A stretch of DNA of 36,659 nt from contig JAEUJR010000904.1 in NCBI GenBank assembly GCA_016793585.1, positions 1 through 36,659 on the forward strand, read 5' to 3'. Source of the DNA: Archangium sp. Lineage in GTDB: Bacteria; Myxococcota; Myxococcia; Myxococcales; Myxococcaceae. Below the pieces are notes generated by a model. That model saw only the letters and a program-made list of their open reading frames with translations. It searched no databases and was not told where the DNA came from. How positions within the stretch are numbered: the stretch's first letter is position 1; the number at the start of each line of letters is the position of its first letter. Shown here one piece after another: positions 1-7,852 of the stretch. The position numbers and the translations under genes were made by a program.

Positions 1-1073
1 TGCGGGGTGCCGACGGTGCCGACCTTCACCTGGCCCGGCTTCGTCATGTGCGAGTACGAGAAGTTCTCGGTCATGCCGTAGCCCTCGAGCAGCTCGAGGC
101 CCAGCTTGCGGTACCACTCGAGCACCGGGCCCGGAATCGGAGCGGAGCCCGAGCCGGCGAAGCGCACGGCGTCGAGCCCCAGCCCGGTGAGGATCTTCTT
201 CTTCACGATGCCGCTGACGATGGGAATCGAGAGCAACCGGTCGAGCTTCTTCGGGGGCATCTTCTCGAACACGCCCGCCTGGAACTTGAGCCACAACCGC
301 GGCACCGAGAGGAACAACGTCGGCCGCGCGCGCTGCAGGTCCTTCACGAAGGTGTCGAGCGATTCGGCGAAGAAGACCTGGTAGCCGATGCAGAAGGTGC
401 CGGTCTCGACGAGCGTGCGCTCGAAGACGTGCGAGAGCGGCAGGTACGAGAGCATGCGGTCTTCGGTGGTGACTTTCAGCTGCTCCATGAAGCCGCGCGA
501 GGCGCACATGGTGCCGAAGGTGTGCATCACGCCCTTGGGCACGCCGGTGGTGCCCGAGGTGTAGATGATGGTGGCGAGGTCGTCGGCGGGCCGGGTCGGC
601 GACCCGGTCATCGGCTGATGCTTCGCCATGAGGTCGGCCCACTTCTCACCCTTCGTGTCGGGGGCGAGCGGCGTGAGCACGCGCGGCAGCGACGCGGGAA
701 TGCCGGGCTCCATGGCGGCGAAGCCGTCGAGCTTGCCGATGACGATGAGCTTCGCCTCGGAGTGGTCGAGCACCTGGCCAATCGTCTCTGGCGTGAGCGT
801 CGGGTACAGCGGCACCGAGATGTGCCCCGACATCCAGATGGCGATGTCGGTGATGAGCCACCACGCCGTGTTCTTCGAGAAGAGCGCGATGGTGCTCTTC
901 GGGGGCAGGTTGAGCGAAGTGAAGTAGCTCGCCAGCCGACGCGCTTCAGTCATCGCTTCGGCGAACGAGAACTCCTTCACGACGCCGTTACCCATGGGCT
1001 GAATCAGCCAGCGCGCGTCTTTTCGGTTCTTCTCGAAGGCGTAGAGGTTCTCGAGCTGCAGTTCGTTCGTCAT
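1..1073 (-). CDS. Long-chain acyl-CoA synthetase (AMP-binding), C-terminus beyond window
   Basis: This is an AMP-forming fatty-acid CoA ligase, which adenylates a fatty acid and passes it to CoA for beta-oxidation or lipid synthesis. The minus-strand reading frame starts at ATG 1073 (MTNELQLENLYAFEKN) and stays open to the window edge, so about 357 residues are visible and the C-terminal part is missing. The adenylation P-loop reads YTSGTTGVPKGVMH, followed by LSYLPLSHVFER and, near the edge, LLEGYGMTEN, the A5-type motif of this superfamily. The N-terminal region (SKNTAWWLITDIAIWMSG) is typical of FadD-like ligases. It diverges from the Fis-type regulator across about 200 bp. The chain-length preference cannot be read from the sequence. 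The family is certain; the exact substrate is inference. Confidence 0.93.
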   Translation of the reverse strand, partial: MTNELQLENLYAFEKNRKDARWLIQPMGNGVVKEFSFAEAMTEARRLASYFTSLNLPPKSTIALFSKNTAWWLITDIAIWMSGHISVPLYPTLTPETIGQVLDHSEAKLIVIGKLDGFAAMEPGIPASLPRVLTPLAPDTKGEKWADLMAKHQPMTGSPTRPADDLATIIYTSGTTGVPKGVMHTFGTMCASRGFMEQLKVTTEDRMLSYLPLSHVFERTLVETGTFCIGYQVFFAESLDTFVKDLQRARPTLFLSVPRLWLKFQAGVFEKMPPKKLDRLLSIPIVSGIVKKKILTGLGLDAVRFAGSGSAPIPGPVLEWYRKLGLELLEGYGMTENFSYSHMTKPGQVKVGTVGTP

Positions 1074-1277
1074 CGCACTTCCCCCGGCAAAAGATGGGAG
1101 CACCGTACCCGTGCTCACGACCAGGCTGCGCCCAGGCCACCGTTCCTGTGACGCAGTGCTTCCGTGGCCGATGTGTATCGAGGGGCCTCGGTGAGGCGAA
1201 ACGACACAATCGCCACCATCTCAACCATTCGTTTTCACGAAGATTCCGACGGCACGGGGCCTGCTGGGACGGCCACC

Positions 1278-1871
1278 ATGGCCGCACTCCTCGTTCTCGA
1301 CACCCGCAGCTCGTTTCAGTCTGACTTCTCCCGGTGGGGGCACACGCCCTCATTCGCGCAGGGCGTGGAGGACGCGGCGGCGAGCGTGAAGCGAGGGGCT
1401 GTCGACGTGGTGGTGATTGGGCCGACGGCGCGTGAAGCGGCCAGCGCCTGTGCGCAGCTGGTCGACCAGTTCCCCCAGGTGCCCGTCATCGTCGCCACCA
1501 ATGACGAAGCGACGCGCAAGCGCAGCGCCCGCGCCGGAGCCTGGGAAGTGGCGCCCGCGACCGTCGACGCGCTCGAAGGCTCGGTGCGGCGCGCCGTGGA
1601 GGTTCGCCGGCTGCGCGTGGCCCTCGAGCACCGCCCGATGACGATGTCGACCACCTCGACGAATTCGACGACCTCGACGACCTCGACGACCGAGACGCCG
1701 GTGTCGATCGAAGGCACGCCTTCGCTCGAGACGCTCGAGCGCGAGCACATCTTCCGCGTGCTGGCCTCGGTGAAGGGCCACCGCACGAAGGCCGCGCAGC
1801 TGCTCGGGCTCGACCGCAAGACGCTGTACCGCAAGCTGTCGCGGTACCGCGCCGAAGGCCTCACGAGCTGA
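1278..1871 (+). CDS. Pseudo-receiver / Fis-type DNA-binding regulator
   Basis: This is a short transcription regulator of about 197 residues. The N-terminal part ([17 protein letters not shown]... to about residue 115) has the alternating hydrophobic pattern of a response-regulator receiver, but the strand that normally ends in the phospho-acceptor Asp reads VDVVVIGPT, so the acceptor appears to be missing. A Thr/Ser-rich linker ([17 protein letters not shown]) follows. The C-terminal 45 residues form a Fis-family helix-turn-helix: [20 protein letters not shown] then [17 protein letters not shown]. No AAA+ sigma-54 domain lies between them, so it is not a full NtrC-type activator. I prefer ATG 1278 because homology begins there; ATG 1164 would add 38 residues of no recognisable pattern. 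The target genes are unknown. Confidence 0.85.
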   Translation: MAALLVLDTRSSFQSDFSRWGHTPSFAQGVEDAAASVKRGAVDVVVIGPTAREAASACAQLVDQFPQVPVIVATNDEATRKRSARAGAWEVAPATVDALEGSVRRAVEVRRLRVALEHRPMTMSTTSTNSTTSTTSTTETPVSIEGTPSLETLEREHIFRVLASVKGHRTKAAQLLGLDRKTLYRKLSRYRAEGLTS

Positions 1872-1918
1872 GTCACTTCGTCGAACCAGAAGGGCTCCGC
1901 CCCAGAAGCGGTCTCGGG

Positions 1919-2425
1919 CCGTCGAGCTGCCTGGGAAGCGAGGAAGTCCGCTGGTGACGGTCGCTGAGCTGCCTCGGAGCCAGGAAGTCCGCTGGTGACG
2001 CGTCGCCGACGTGCCTCGGAGCCAGGAAGTCCTGTGGTAACGCGTCGCCGAGGTGCCTCGGAGCCAGGAAGTCCTTTGGTGACGCGTCGCCGAGCTGCCT
2101 CGGAGCCAGGAAGTCGTGTGGTGACGCGTCGCCGAGCTGTCTCGGAGCCAGGAAGTCCGCTGGTGACGCGTCGCCGACTTGCCTCGGAGCCAGGAAGTCC
2201 GCTGGTGACGCGTCGCCGAGCTGTCTCGGAGCCAGGAAGTCCGCTGGTGACGCGTCGCCGAGTTGCATCGGAGCCAGGAAGTCCTGTGGTAACGCGTCGC
2301 CGAGGTGCCTTGGAGCCAGGAAGTCCTGTGGTGACGCGTCGCCGAGGTGCCTCGGAGCCAGGAAGTCCGCTGGTGACGGTCGCCCAGGTGCCTCGGAGCC
2401 AGGAAGTCCGCTGGTGACGCTTCGC
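1919..2425. repeat. 42-bp tandem repeat array (about 12 units)
   Basis: The conserved octamer aggaagtc starts at 1941, 1982, 2024, 2066, 2108, 2150, 2192, 2234, 2276, 2318, 2360 and 2401. The spacings are 41, then nine of 42, then 41. A degenerate half unit precedes 1941. Both 41-bp units carry gacggtcgc where the inner units carry gacgcgtcgcc (or aacgcgtcgcc). Differences among inner units fall mainly at two spots: the bases after aggaagtc, and the bases between ccga and tcgg, which form a possible hairpin. The array fills the gap between two convergent genes (stops at 1871 and 2444). There are no unique spacers, so it is not CRISPR. Reading frames run through it in several frames because the period is a multiple of three, but I do not think it is coding. 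Confidence 0.95.
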
Positions 2426-2443
2426 TGAGAGAGCGCGTCTCCT

Positions 2444-3445
2444 TCAGTACCCGAGCTGCGGCTGCCGTGGTTTGCCCGACTTGTCGGGGACGAACGCGGG
2501 CGCGCGACGGTCACCATCGACCGTGATGGAGACCTCGCTCATGCCCGGTGCGACCGTCACCACCTGCTTCACGGTCTGGCTCGCCCACTCGTGCCACACC
2601 TCGAGCTCCCACTTCCCCGGAGGTACGGCCTTCACCGAGAAGCGCCCCTGCGCGTCGGCTTGCGCGAACCACGGCGAGTCGGAGACGAAGAGCCAGCCGC
2701 CCATCTGCGAGTGAATGTTGCAGAGCAGGTTCACCGGCCCCGGCGTCGAGAAGACCTGTTCGCGCTGCGCGCCCGACTTGTAGAGCCCGAGGTCGAAGTC
2801 GTTCGGCTTCGAGATGGAGAAGACGTTGTGGAAGAAGTCGTCTTCGTTGCGGAACTCCACCGTCGCGCCGAGCGGCACGGCGAGCACGTGGGGCACGAAG
2901 CGTTTGTCTTTCTGCACGACGGCGCGAACGCGAGCGGGTCTCGGCTTCGGCGTCGGGCCGTTCACGCGGCGCAGCACCACCACCGCGCCACCGGGCCCAT
3001 GAGAGCCACCGCCCTGCACGACGCCGCTCACCGTCAGGGTGCTGGGCTTCGAGGGCTCGTCCATCGGCGTGATGGTGACCACCGGCTCGCCCGAGGGCGG
3101 CAGCGCGGGCAGTGACGACGCCTGGCCGCCCGCGCGCTCCCGCGCCACCTTCGCGAAGCGCTTCACCGCGTCATCGACGTCAGGCGGAAGGTTCGGCAGG
3201 CGCAGCACCGCCTCCCACTTCGTCGCGGCCGACTCCCAGTCGTTGCGGTCCCACGCGGCCTTCGCGCCGACGAGCAACGTGACGAGCAGGTACTGGCGCT
3301 CGGTCACCGCCTTGTACTCGAGCTCTTCGGGCGACTTCACCAGCAGCGCGAGCGGCAATTGCTCTCCGAGCTGAACGCCCGCGTCGACGCCCTTCGGGCC
3401 CGCCATCACCACCATCAGCAAGAGCGCGTTCATCATCGGGTTCAC
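2444..3445 (-). CDS. Cupredoxin (plastocyanin-like) domain protein
   Basis: This 333-residue protein is probably exported. Residues 1-25 are hydrophobic but no clear cleavage site is visible. Residues 40-105 look helical and TPR-like. Residues 140-300 hold a plastocyanin/methylamine-utilisation-type cupredoxin: VLAVPLGATVEFRNEDDFFH and, later, LLCNIHSQMGGWLFV. This supplies a complete type-1 copper set, His206, Cys242, His245 and Met248. A short carboxypeptidase-regulatory-like stretch follows (AQGRFSVKAVPPGKWELEVW). GTG 3445 is preferred because it overlaps the stop of the upstream barrel gene as GTGA; ATG 3436 is the alternative. It is the last gene of a coupled series with kinase, lipoprotein and barrel. 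A role as an envelope electron carrier or copper-binding protein is inferred; the partner is unknown. Confidence 0.85.
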   Translation of the reverse strand: MNPMMNALLLMVVMAGPKGVDAGVQLGEQLPLALLVKSPEELEYKAVTERQYLLVTLLVGAKAAWDRNDWESAATKWEAVLRLPNLPPDVDDAVKRFAKVARERAGGQASSLPALPPSGEPVVTITPMDEPSKPSTLTVSGVVQGGGSHGPGGAVVVLRRVNGPTPKPRPARVRAVVQKDKRFVPHVLAVPLGATVEFRNEDDFFHNVFSISKPNDFDLGLYKSGAQREQVFSTPGPVNLLCNIHSQMGGWLFVSDSPWFAQADAQGRFSVKAVPPGKWELEVWHEWASQTVKQVVTVAPGMSEVSITVDGDRRAPAFVPDKSGKPRQPQLGY

Positions 3446-4743
3446 CAGGTGAAGACTGCAGAGGAGGTGAAGACGTCGTTGTCGACGAGCGGCGCTCCGG
3501 CCAGCTCGCGGTTGAGCAGCACCTCGGCCTTGAGCGCCAGCACCTCGAAGAGGTCGACGCGCACGCCGCCCGTGAGCCGGTCGGTCTGCAGCTCGGTGAA
3601 ACCCTCGAACTGCCCGTGCCGCCGGTCGTACCGAACGTAGAGCGTCGCGCCGGTGAAGGCCGGCGAGGAGAACGGCAGCGTGTAGCCCAGGCGCGCCCAG
3701 CCGCCGGTCACCTGAAAGCCCGACGCGAGCTCGGCCTGGGTGGTGCCCGTCACCTTGAGGGCGCCTGCGCCGCGCTCGTCGATGAGCCGCAGCACCTCAC
3801 CGGCGAGCGAGAAGCCGAAGGCGTTGACGCGAAGGTCTCCGGCGATGGCGAGCTGCTTCGCGGTGCCACCCCGAACGTCGTTGCGCGGGCCGTACAGCCC
3901 ACTGACGCCGAGCTTCACCTGCACCTTCTGCAAGTTGAGCTCGTACCCGAGCCGCGCGCTGCCGACGACGGCTCCGGTGAGGCTCGCGCTGACGGGCACG
4001 AGCGCCTCGATGCGCGTGCCGTTGGTGGTGCCGGCGAGGTTCACGCTGAAGGCCGACCACAGGCTCGCGACCTGCACCCGGTAGAACGCCTTCGCCCCCA
4101 GACCGTGGCCCGTCGTGTAACGCGCGGTGAGCGAAGGCGTGATGCCGAGCCGCAGGTTCGCCTCGTTCTCGAGGTACTCGATGCCGAACACCGAGTCGAA
4201 GCGGCCGAGGAAGACGGCGAACTCGTGGGCCTTGAACGGAGAGAGCCGACCGAAGGCCTGCTGCAGCTCGACGCGCGTGACGTCTCCAGTCGACAGCAGC
4301 CGCGGCATCAACTGCAGGCGCGCGAAGAGAAACACCGGCAGGTTTCGGGGCTGCACGCGCACGTCGGCCGAGAGCGTGTTGAGCAGCAGCGACGGCGTCG
4401 AGCCGATGCCCACCGAGCGCGGGAGGAAGCCGTTGGTGAAGCGACCAGTCGAGTCGGTGGAGGCCACCTCGCCGCGCGAGTTCACCGCGGGCGCGAAGGC
4501 GTCGTTGCCGTAGTCGAGCGGCACGCGGTCGTCATTGGAGCGGAAGCTGGAGCCGTTGCCCGTCGCCTTCGCGAAGCCGACGTCGAGGTAGCCCGTGAAC
4601 CGAATCGGCTCTTGCGCCTGGCTCTCGTCGGGCGAGTAGCCCTGGTTCGCCTCGTCTTCGGGCGCCTCGACGACGACCTCTTCCACCGCCTCCTGCGCGC
4701 TGGCGGCGAACGGCAACACGGCCACGAGCAAGAGCGCCCTCAC
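3442..4743 (-). CDS. Outer-membrane beta-barrel protein
   Basis: This 433-residue protein has a signal peptide (VRALLLVAVLPFAASA, cut before QE). A short acidic stretch follows (EEVVVEAPEDEANQG), and then repeated amphipathic strands to a C-terminal aromatic residue (SSAVFTW), as outer-membrane barrels usually have. An early segment, IRFTGYLDVGFAKATGNGSS, resembles the first strand of porin-like barrels. The start is GTG 4743, which overlaps the TGA of the upstream lipoprotein gene as GTGA. The stop overlaps the start of the cupredoxin gene in the same way, which indicates translational coupling through the operon. The ORF stays open upstream to 5508, but that part is antisense-frame noise over the lipoprotein gene. 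The transport substrate, if any, cannot be read from the sequence. Confidence 0.85.
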   Translation of the reverse strand: MRALLLVAVLPFAASAQEAVEEVVVEAPEDEANQGYSPDESQAQEPIRFTGYLDVGFAKATGNGSSFRSNDDRVPLDYGNDAFAPAVNSRGEVASTDSTGRFTNGFLPRSVGIGSTPSLLLNTLSADVRVQPRNLPVFLFARLQLMPRLLSTGDVTRVELQQAFGRLSPFKAHEFAVFLGRFDSVFGIEYLENEANLRLGITPSLTARYTTGHGLGAKAFYRVQVASLWSAFSVNLAGTTNGTRIEALVPVSASLTGAVVGSARLGYELNLQKVQVKLGVSGLYGPRNDVRGGTAKQLAIAGDLRVNAFGFSLAGEVLRLIDERGAGALKVTGTTQAELASGFQVTGGWARLGYTLPFSSPAFTGATLYVRYDRRHGQFEGFTELQTDRLTGGVRVDLFEVLALKAEVLLNRELAGAPLVDNDVFTSSAVFTW

Positions 4744-5795
4744 GGCGTCACCTCGCTCAGCACGGCGGCCGACAGCTGCACCGTCGTGCGCTTCTGCCCG
4801 GGCAGCACCTTCACCTTCGCCTGCGTGTCGAGCCAGTCGCAGCCCGCGGGGAAGTTCGGCATCGAGAAGCACGCGGGGTTGCGGGCGAGGCGCAGCGCGT
4901 ACTCGGGGAAGGCGTCGAGCGCGGCGTCGACGTCGGGCGCCAGACCCTCGAGGCCCTTCTTCAAATCGGCGCGGTTCGACGGAACGAAGAACGCAGCGCC
5001 CGCGGGCACGGGCACCTCGACGCGCGTGAGAAAGCCGTGCCGCGCCGGGTCGGCCGGCCACACCGTCGCGACGGGCAGCGCAGCGCCGGCCTTCGTGAAG
5101 ACGAAGAGGTCGAAGGCGTCGAGCTCCTGGTCGTGCCACTGCGCGCGGCCGGGCCCGAAGTCGATGTACTGGTGCAGCACCCCGTCGACGTAGCCCTTCG
5201 CCTTCACGCCACCGTTGAGCAGCTTCAGCGTCAGCGGGTGCCGCACCCCACCCGCTTCGGCGACGACGTCGATGGAGTCGCGCGACGTGAAGGGGCACAT
5301 CACGAGGGGCCCATCGACGCCCGCGCCGCGATCGATGACCTGCTTCGAGGTGGTGAGCTCGTCGCCCTCGTCGATGGGCACGAACTCGCTGCGCCACCAC
5401 GGCGAGTAGAAGGTGCTGTCGAGGCCGACGGGAAAGACGTTGGCGACGCCTGCCCGGCGGGTCGACGGGCTCTCGCGGCTCGACGACATCCACACCGGTT
5501 GAATCCACGGCTGCGGGTGGTCTTGCCAGACGTCGGTGATGACGAAGCCGATGGCGCGGCTCTCGGAGACACCGGGGAAGACGGGCAGCCCTTCACCTGG
5601 GCCCTGCGTGCGCGTCGAGTATGGAATCGGCTGGCCCTCGACGACGAGCAGCTCGGAGGGCGCCCAGCCGCCGAAGATGGGCTTCGTCTCGGCGCGCTTC
5701 GCGAAGAACTCACGCGGCGTCCACACCTTCGCGAGCGGGCCTGCCGGCGGAGTACACGCCGACGCGAGCAGAACGGCGACGACGAAGGGTCTCAT
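4740..5795 (-). CDS. Lipoprotein of unknown function
   Basis: This is a predicted envelope lipoprotein of about 351 residues. It starts MRPFVVAVLLASACTPPAG, with LASAC as a lipobox and Cys near residue 14. I recognise no domain. It is rich in Trp and Pro in the first third (VWQDHPQPWIQPVWMSSSRE) and has a likely disulphide-bearing C-terminus (NPACFSMPNFPAGCDWLDTQ). The start is either ATG 5795 or GTG 5798; both overlap the stop of the kinase gene. The 3' end overlaps the barrel gene by four bases. Its position between a transmembrane kinase and a barrel suggests that it works at the outer membrane or in the periplasm with them. That is inference from order and coupling only. Confidence 0.8.
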   Translation of the reverse strand: MRPFVVAVLLASACTPPAGPLAKVWTPREFFAKRAETKPIFGGWAPSELLVVEGQPIPYSTRTQGPGEGLPVFPGVSESRAIGFVITDVWQDHPQPWIQPVWMSSSRESPSTRRAGVANVFPVGLDSTFYSPWWRSEFVPIDEGDELTTSKQVIDRGAGVDGPLVMCPFTSRDSIDVVAEAGGVRHPLTLKLLNGGVKAKGYVDGVLHQYIDFGPGRAQWHDQELDAFDLFVFTKAGAALPVATVWPADPARHGFLTRVEVPVPAGAAFFVPSNRADLKKGLEGLAPDVDAALDAFPEYALRLARNPACFSMPNFPAGCDWLDTQAKVKVLPGQKRTTVQLSAAVLSEVTP

Positions 5796-7780
5796 CACGA
5801 AGCTCCGGCAAAGCGTTGACGCTCGGCCTCGAGGTCGTCACCCACGAGGAAGCGCACCAACTCCTCCAGCTCCATCGCTGGCGCGGGGGGCATCACGCCG
5901 GCCAGCACGTTCGCCATCTCGGTGGCCGACTGGAACCGCGCGGCCGGGTCGATGGCGAGCGCCTTCAGCAGAAAGCCGGCGAGCGGCCCTGCGCCTGCTC
6001 TCACGCGCTCCAGGTCGGCGGCGGTCGGCCCGTGCGCGGCGCGTGTCATCAGCTCGTACATCGTGTTGCCGTCGTAGAGCGGCGTTCCCAGCACGGCGGT
6101 GGTGAGCACCATGCCCAACGAGAAGAGGTCGCTGCGCGGGTCGACAGGCAGCGCGCGCGCCTGCTCGGGCGACATGTAGAAGAGGTTGCCCTTCACCACG
6201 CCAGCCTGGGTCTGCGTCACGCGGTCGGCGCTCTTCACGATGCCGAAGTCGAGCAGCTTCACCTCGCCGCGCTTCGAGACCATGAGGTTGGCGGGAGACA
6301 CGTCGCGGTGCACGAGGCCCGCGGCCTTGCCGTCGTCGGTGGTGCGGGTGTGCGCGTACGAGAGGGCCTTGAGCGCCTCCTGGCCGATGGTGGCGACGAG
6401 CGGGGCTTCGAGCGCGCGCCCGCGTTTCTCCATCGAGCGCTGCACGAGCGTGTCGACGTCACGCCCGAGGATGTACTCCTGCGCGAGGTAGTAGCCGTCG
6501 GCGTCGCGGCCGAAGTCGAAGATGGGCACGATGTTCGAGTGCACCAGCGATGCGCCGAGCCGCGCTTCGTCGATGAACTGATTGACGAGCTCGACGTTCG
6601 AGACGTGCTCGGGCTTGAGGCGCTTGAGCACGAAGGTGCGCTTGAAGCCCTCGGCGCCGCGCACGACGGCGATGGCGACGCGCGCCATGCCGCCTTCACC
6701 GAGCGGCGCCACCACCTCGTAGCGAGACGTGCTGACCGAGGCCTGCGTCGAGTCGAGCACCGGGTCGCCCAGCGGCACCACGTTCGGCGCGGCAGCGTTC
6801 TGCTGCGTGGCGAAGGCGCCGGTCGACAGCTTCTGGAGCACCTCTTGCGACTGGCGCAGCTGCTGCTGCGTCTCTCGGAGCAGCGCATCACGCGCGTCTT
6901 CGTCGGCCTTCGGCTTGCGGCCGCCGAGCAGCGCCAGCGCGACGACCACGAGCGAGAGCGCGGCGGCCACGCCGAACCTCGGCCACTGCGCGTGCGTCGC
7001 TTCGGCCTCTGCGGCGTCGAGCCTGGGCTTCGGGTCTTTCAGCACGGCGAGCGAGACACCGGGCACGAGGTCACGCGTCACGCAGCAGGGAGACTCGTCG
7101 CGCTTCATCGAGATGCGGCGCCGGGCGAGGTGCTCGACGTCGTCTTTCGCGCCCGCGCTCAGCGTGTTCTTCGAGTCGCCCATCACCAGCTGCAGCGCCA
7201 CGCCGCTCGCCGCCAAAGGCAGGTCTGCCGCCGCCACCTCGCGGGCGACGCCGACGAAGGCGCCCTGCCCGCTCAGGTTCTCGACTTCGGTGCGCGCGAC
7301 GCCGACGAGCCACAACCGTTGGCCTTCGACGACGAAGGCGCCGGTGGGCGCGAGCTCGGCGCGCTCGAGCTGCCCCTTCATCGCCTCGACGAGCGCCGGC
7401 GTCTCGCTGAGCGCAGGCTCGCGGCCGAGGAAGAGGGTGAAGGCGGCTCCGGCGAGGGGGTCGTTCAACCAGGCCTCGCTGGCGCGTGCGTCTTTGAGGG
7501 TGGTGCCGAGCTCCTGCAGGTCGCTGTGGCTGGTGGTGGAGCGGACGATGTTGGCGATGTTCTCGAGCTTCGCGACCCGCTGGGCCCGCGCGCTCATCGG
7601 CGGAACGAGCGCCTTCAACGCCTCGGCCGTCGCCTGCCACGTCTGCTCGGCCTCGGCTTCGGCGTCTTGCCGTGCCTGCCGCATCAGCTGGTTGCGGTGC
7701 GACGCAGACATGACGGCTGCACCGCCGAGACAGACGAGCACTGCCACCAGGGCTGCCACCCGACGAACGGTCACCGACAT
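5795..7780 (-). CDS. Transmembrane Ser/Thr protein kinase with N-terminal sensor domain
   Basis: This is a Hanks-type kinase of about 661 residues with an unusual order. TM1 is at about 7-25 and an extracytoplasmic region at about 26-265. TM2 is at about 268-288 (FGVAAALSLVVVALALLGG), followed by a Gln-rich coiled coil, and the kinase domain spans about 354-630. Kinase motifs are complete: GEGGMA glycine loop, Lys386 (VLKRL), HRDVSPANL with Asp493, DFG with Asp511, and SPEQA. It is an RD kinase and looks active. I chose ATG 7780; an upstream TTG at 7819 gives no better signal. The PhnD-like binding protein gene ends 72 bp upstream, and the lipoprotein gene overlaps its 3' end. The sensed ligand is unknown. 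PknB-type kinases place the kinase N-terminal and the sensor C-terminal, the reverse of this protein. Confidence 0.93.
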   Translation of the reverse strand: MSVTVRRVAALVAVLVCLGGAAVMSASHRNQLMRQARQDAEAEAEQTWQATAEALKALVPPMSARAQRVAKLENIANIVRSTTSHSDLQELGTTLKDARASEAWLNDPLAGAAFTLFLGREPALSETPALVEAMKGQLERAELAPTGAFVVEGQRLWLVGVARTEVENLSGQGAFVGVAREVAAADLPLAASGVALQLVMGDSKNTLSAGAKDDVEHLARRRISMKRDESPCCVTRDLVPGVSLAVLKDPKPRLDAAEAEATHAQWPRFGVAAALSLVVVALALLGGRKPKADEDARDALLRETQQQLRQSQEVLQKLSTGAFATQQNAAAPNVVPLGDPVLDSTQASVSTSRYEVVAPLGEGGMARVAIAVVRGAEGFKRTFVLKRLKPEHVSNVELVNQFIDEARLGASLVHSNIVPIFDFGRDADGYYLAQEYILGRDVDTLVQRSMEKRGRALEAPLVATIGQEALKALSYAHTRTTDDGKAAGLVHRDVSPANLMVSKRGEVKLLDFGIVKSADRVTQTQAGVVKGNLFYMSPEQARALPVDPRSDLFSLGMVLTTAVLGTPLYDGNTMYELMTRAAHGPTAADLERVRAGAGPLAGFLLKALAIDPAARFQSATEMANVLAGVMPPAPAMELEELVRFLVGDDLEAERQRFAGAS

Positions 7781-7852
7781 GAGTGCGATGGTTCTCACCC
7801 GACCTTGGGGTGGAAGCAACGAATGTGGCGGCTGGGCCGAATTGGTTACAGG

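Noticed and set aside
1919..2425. CRISPR array
   Set aside because: The repeat units are contiguous, there are no unique spacers and no cas genes.
1873..2517. Minus-strand 214-residue frame across the 42-bp array, with a DFLAPRQLGDASPA-type repeat
   Set aside because: The start lies inside the cupredoxin gene in another frame, there is no signal or domain, and unit differences fall at hairpin loop positions rather than codon third positions. The period of 42 keeps several frames open by itself.
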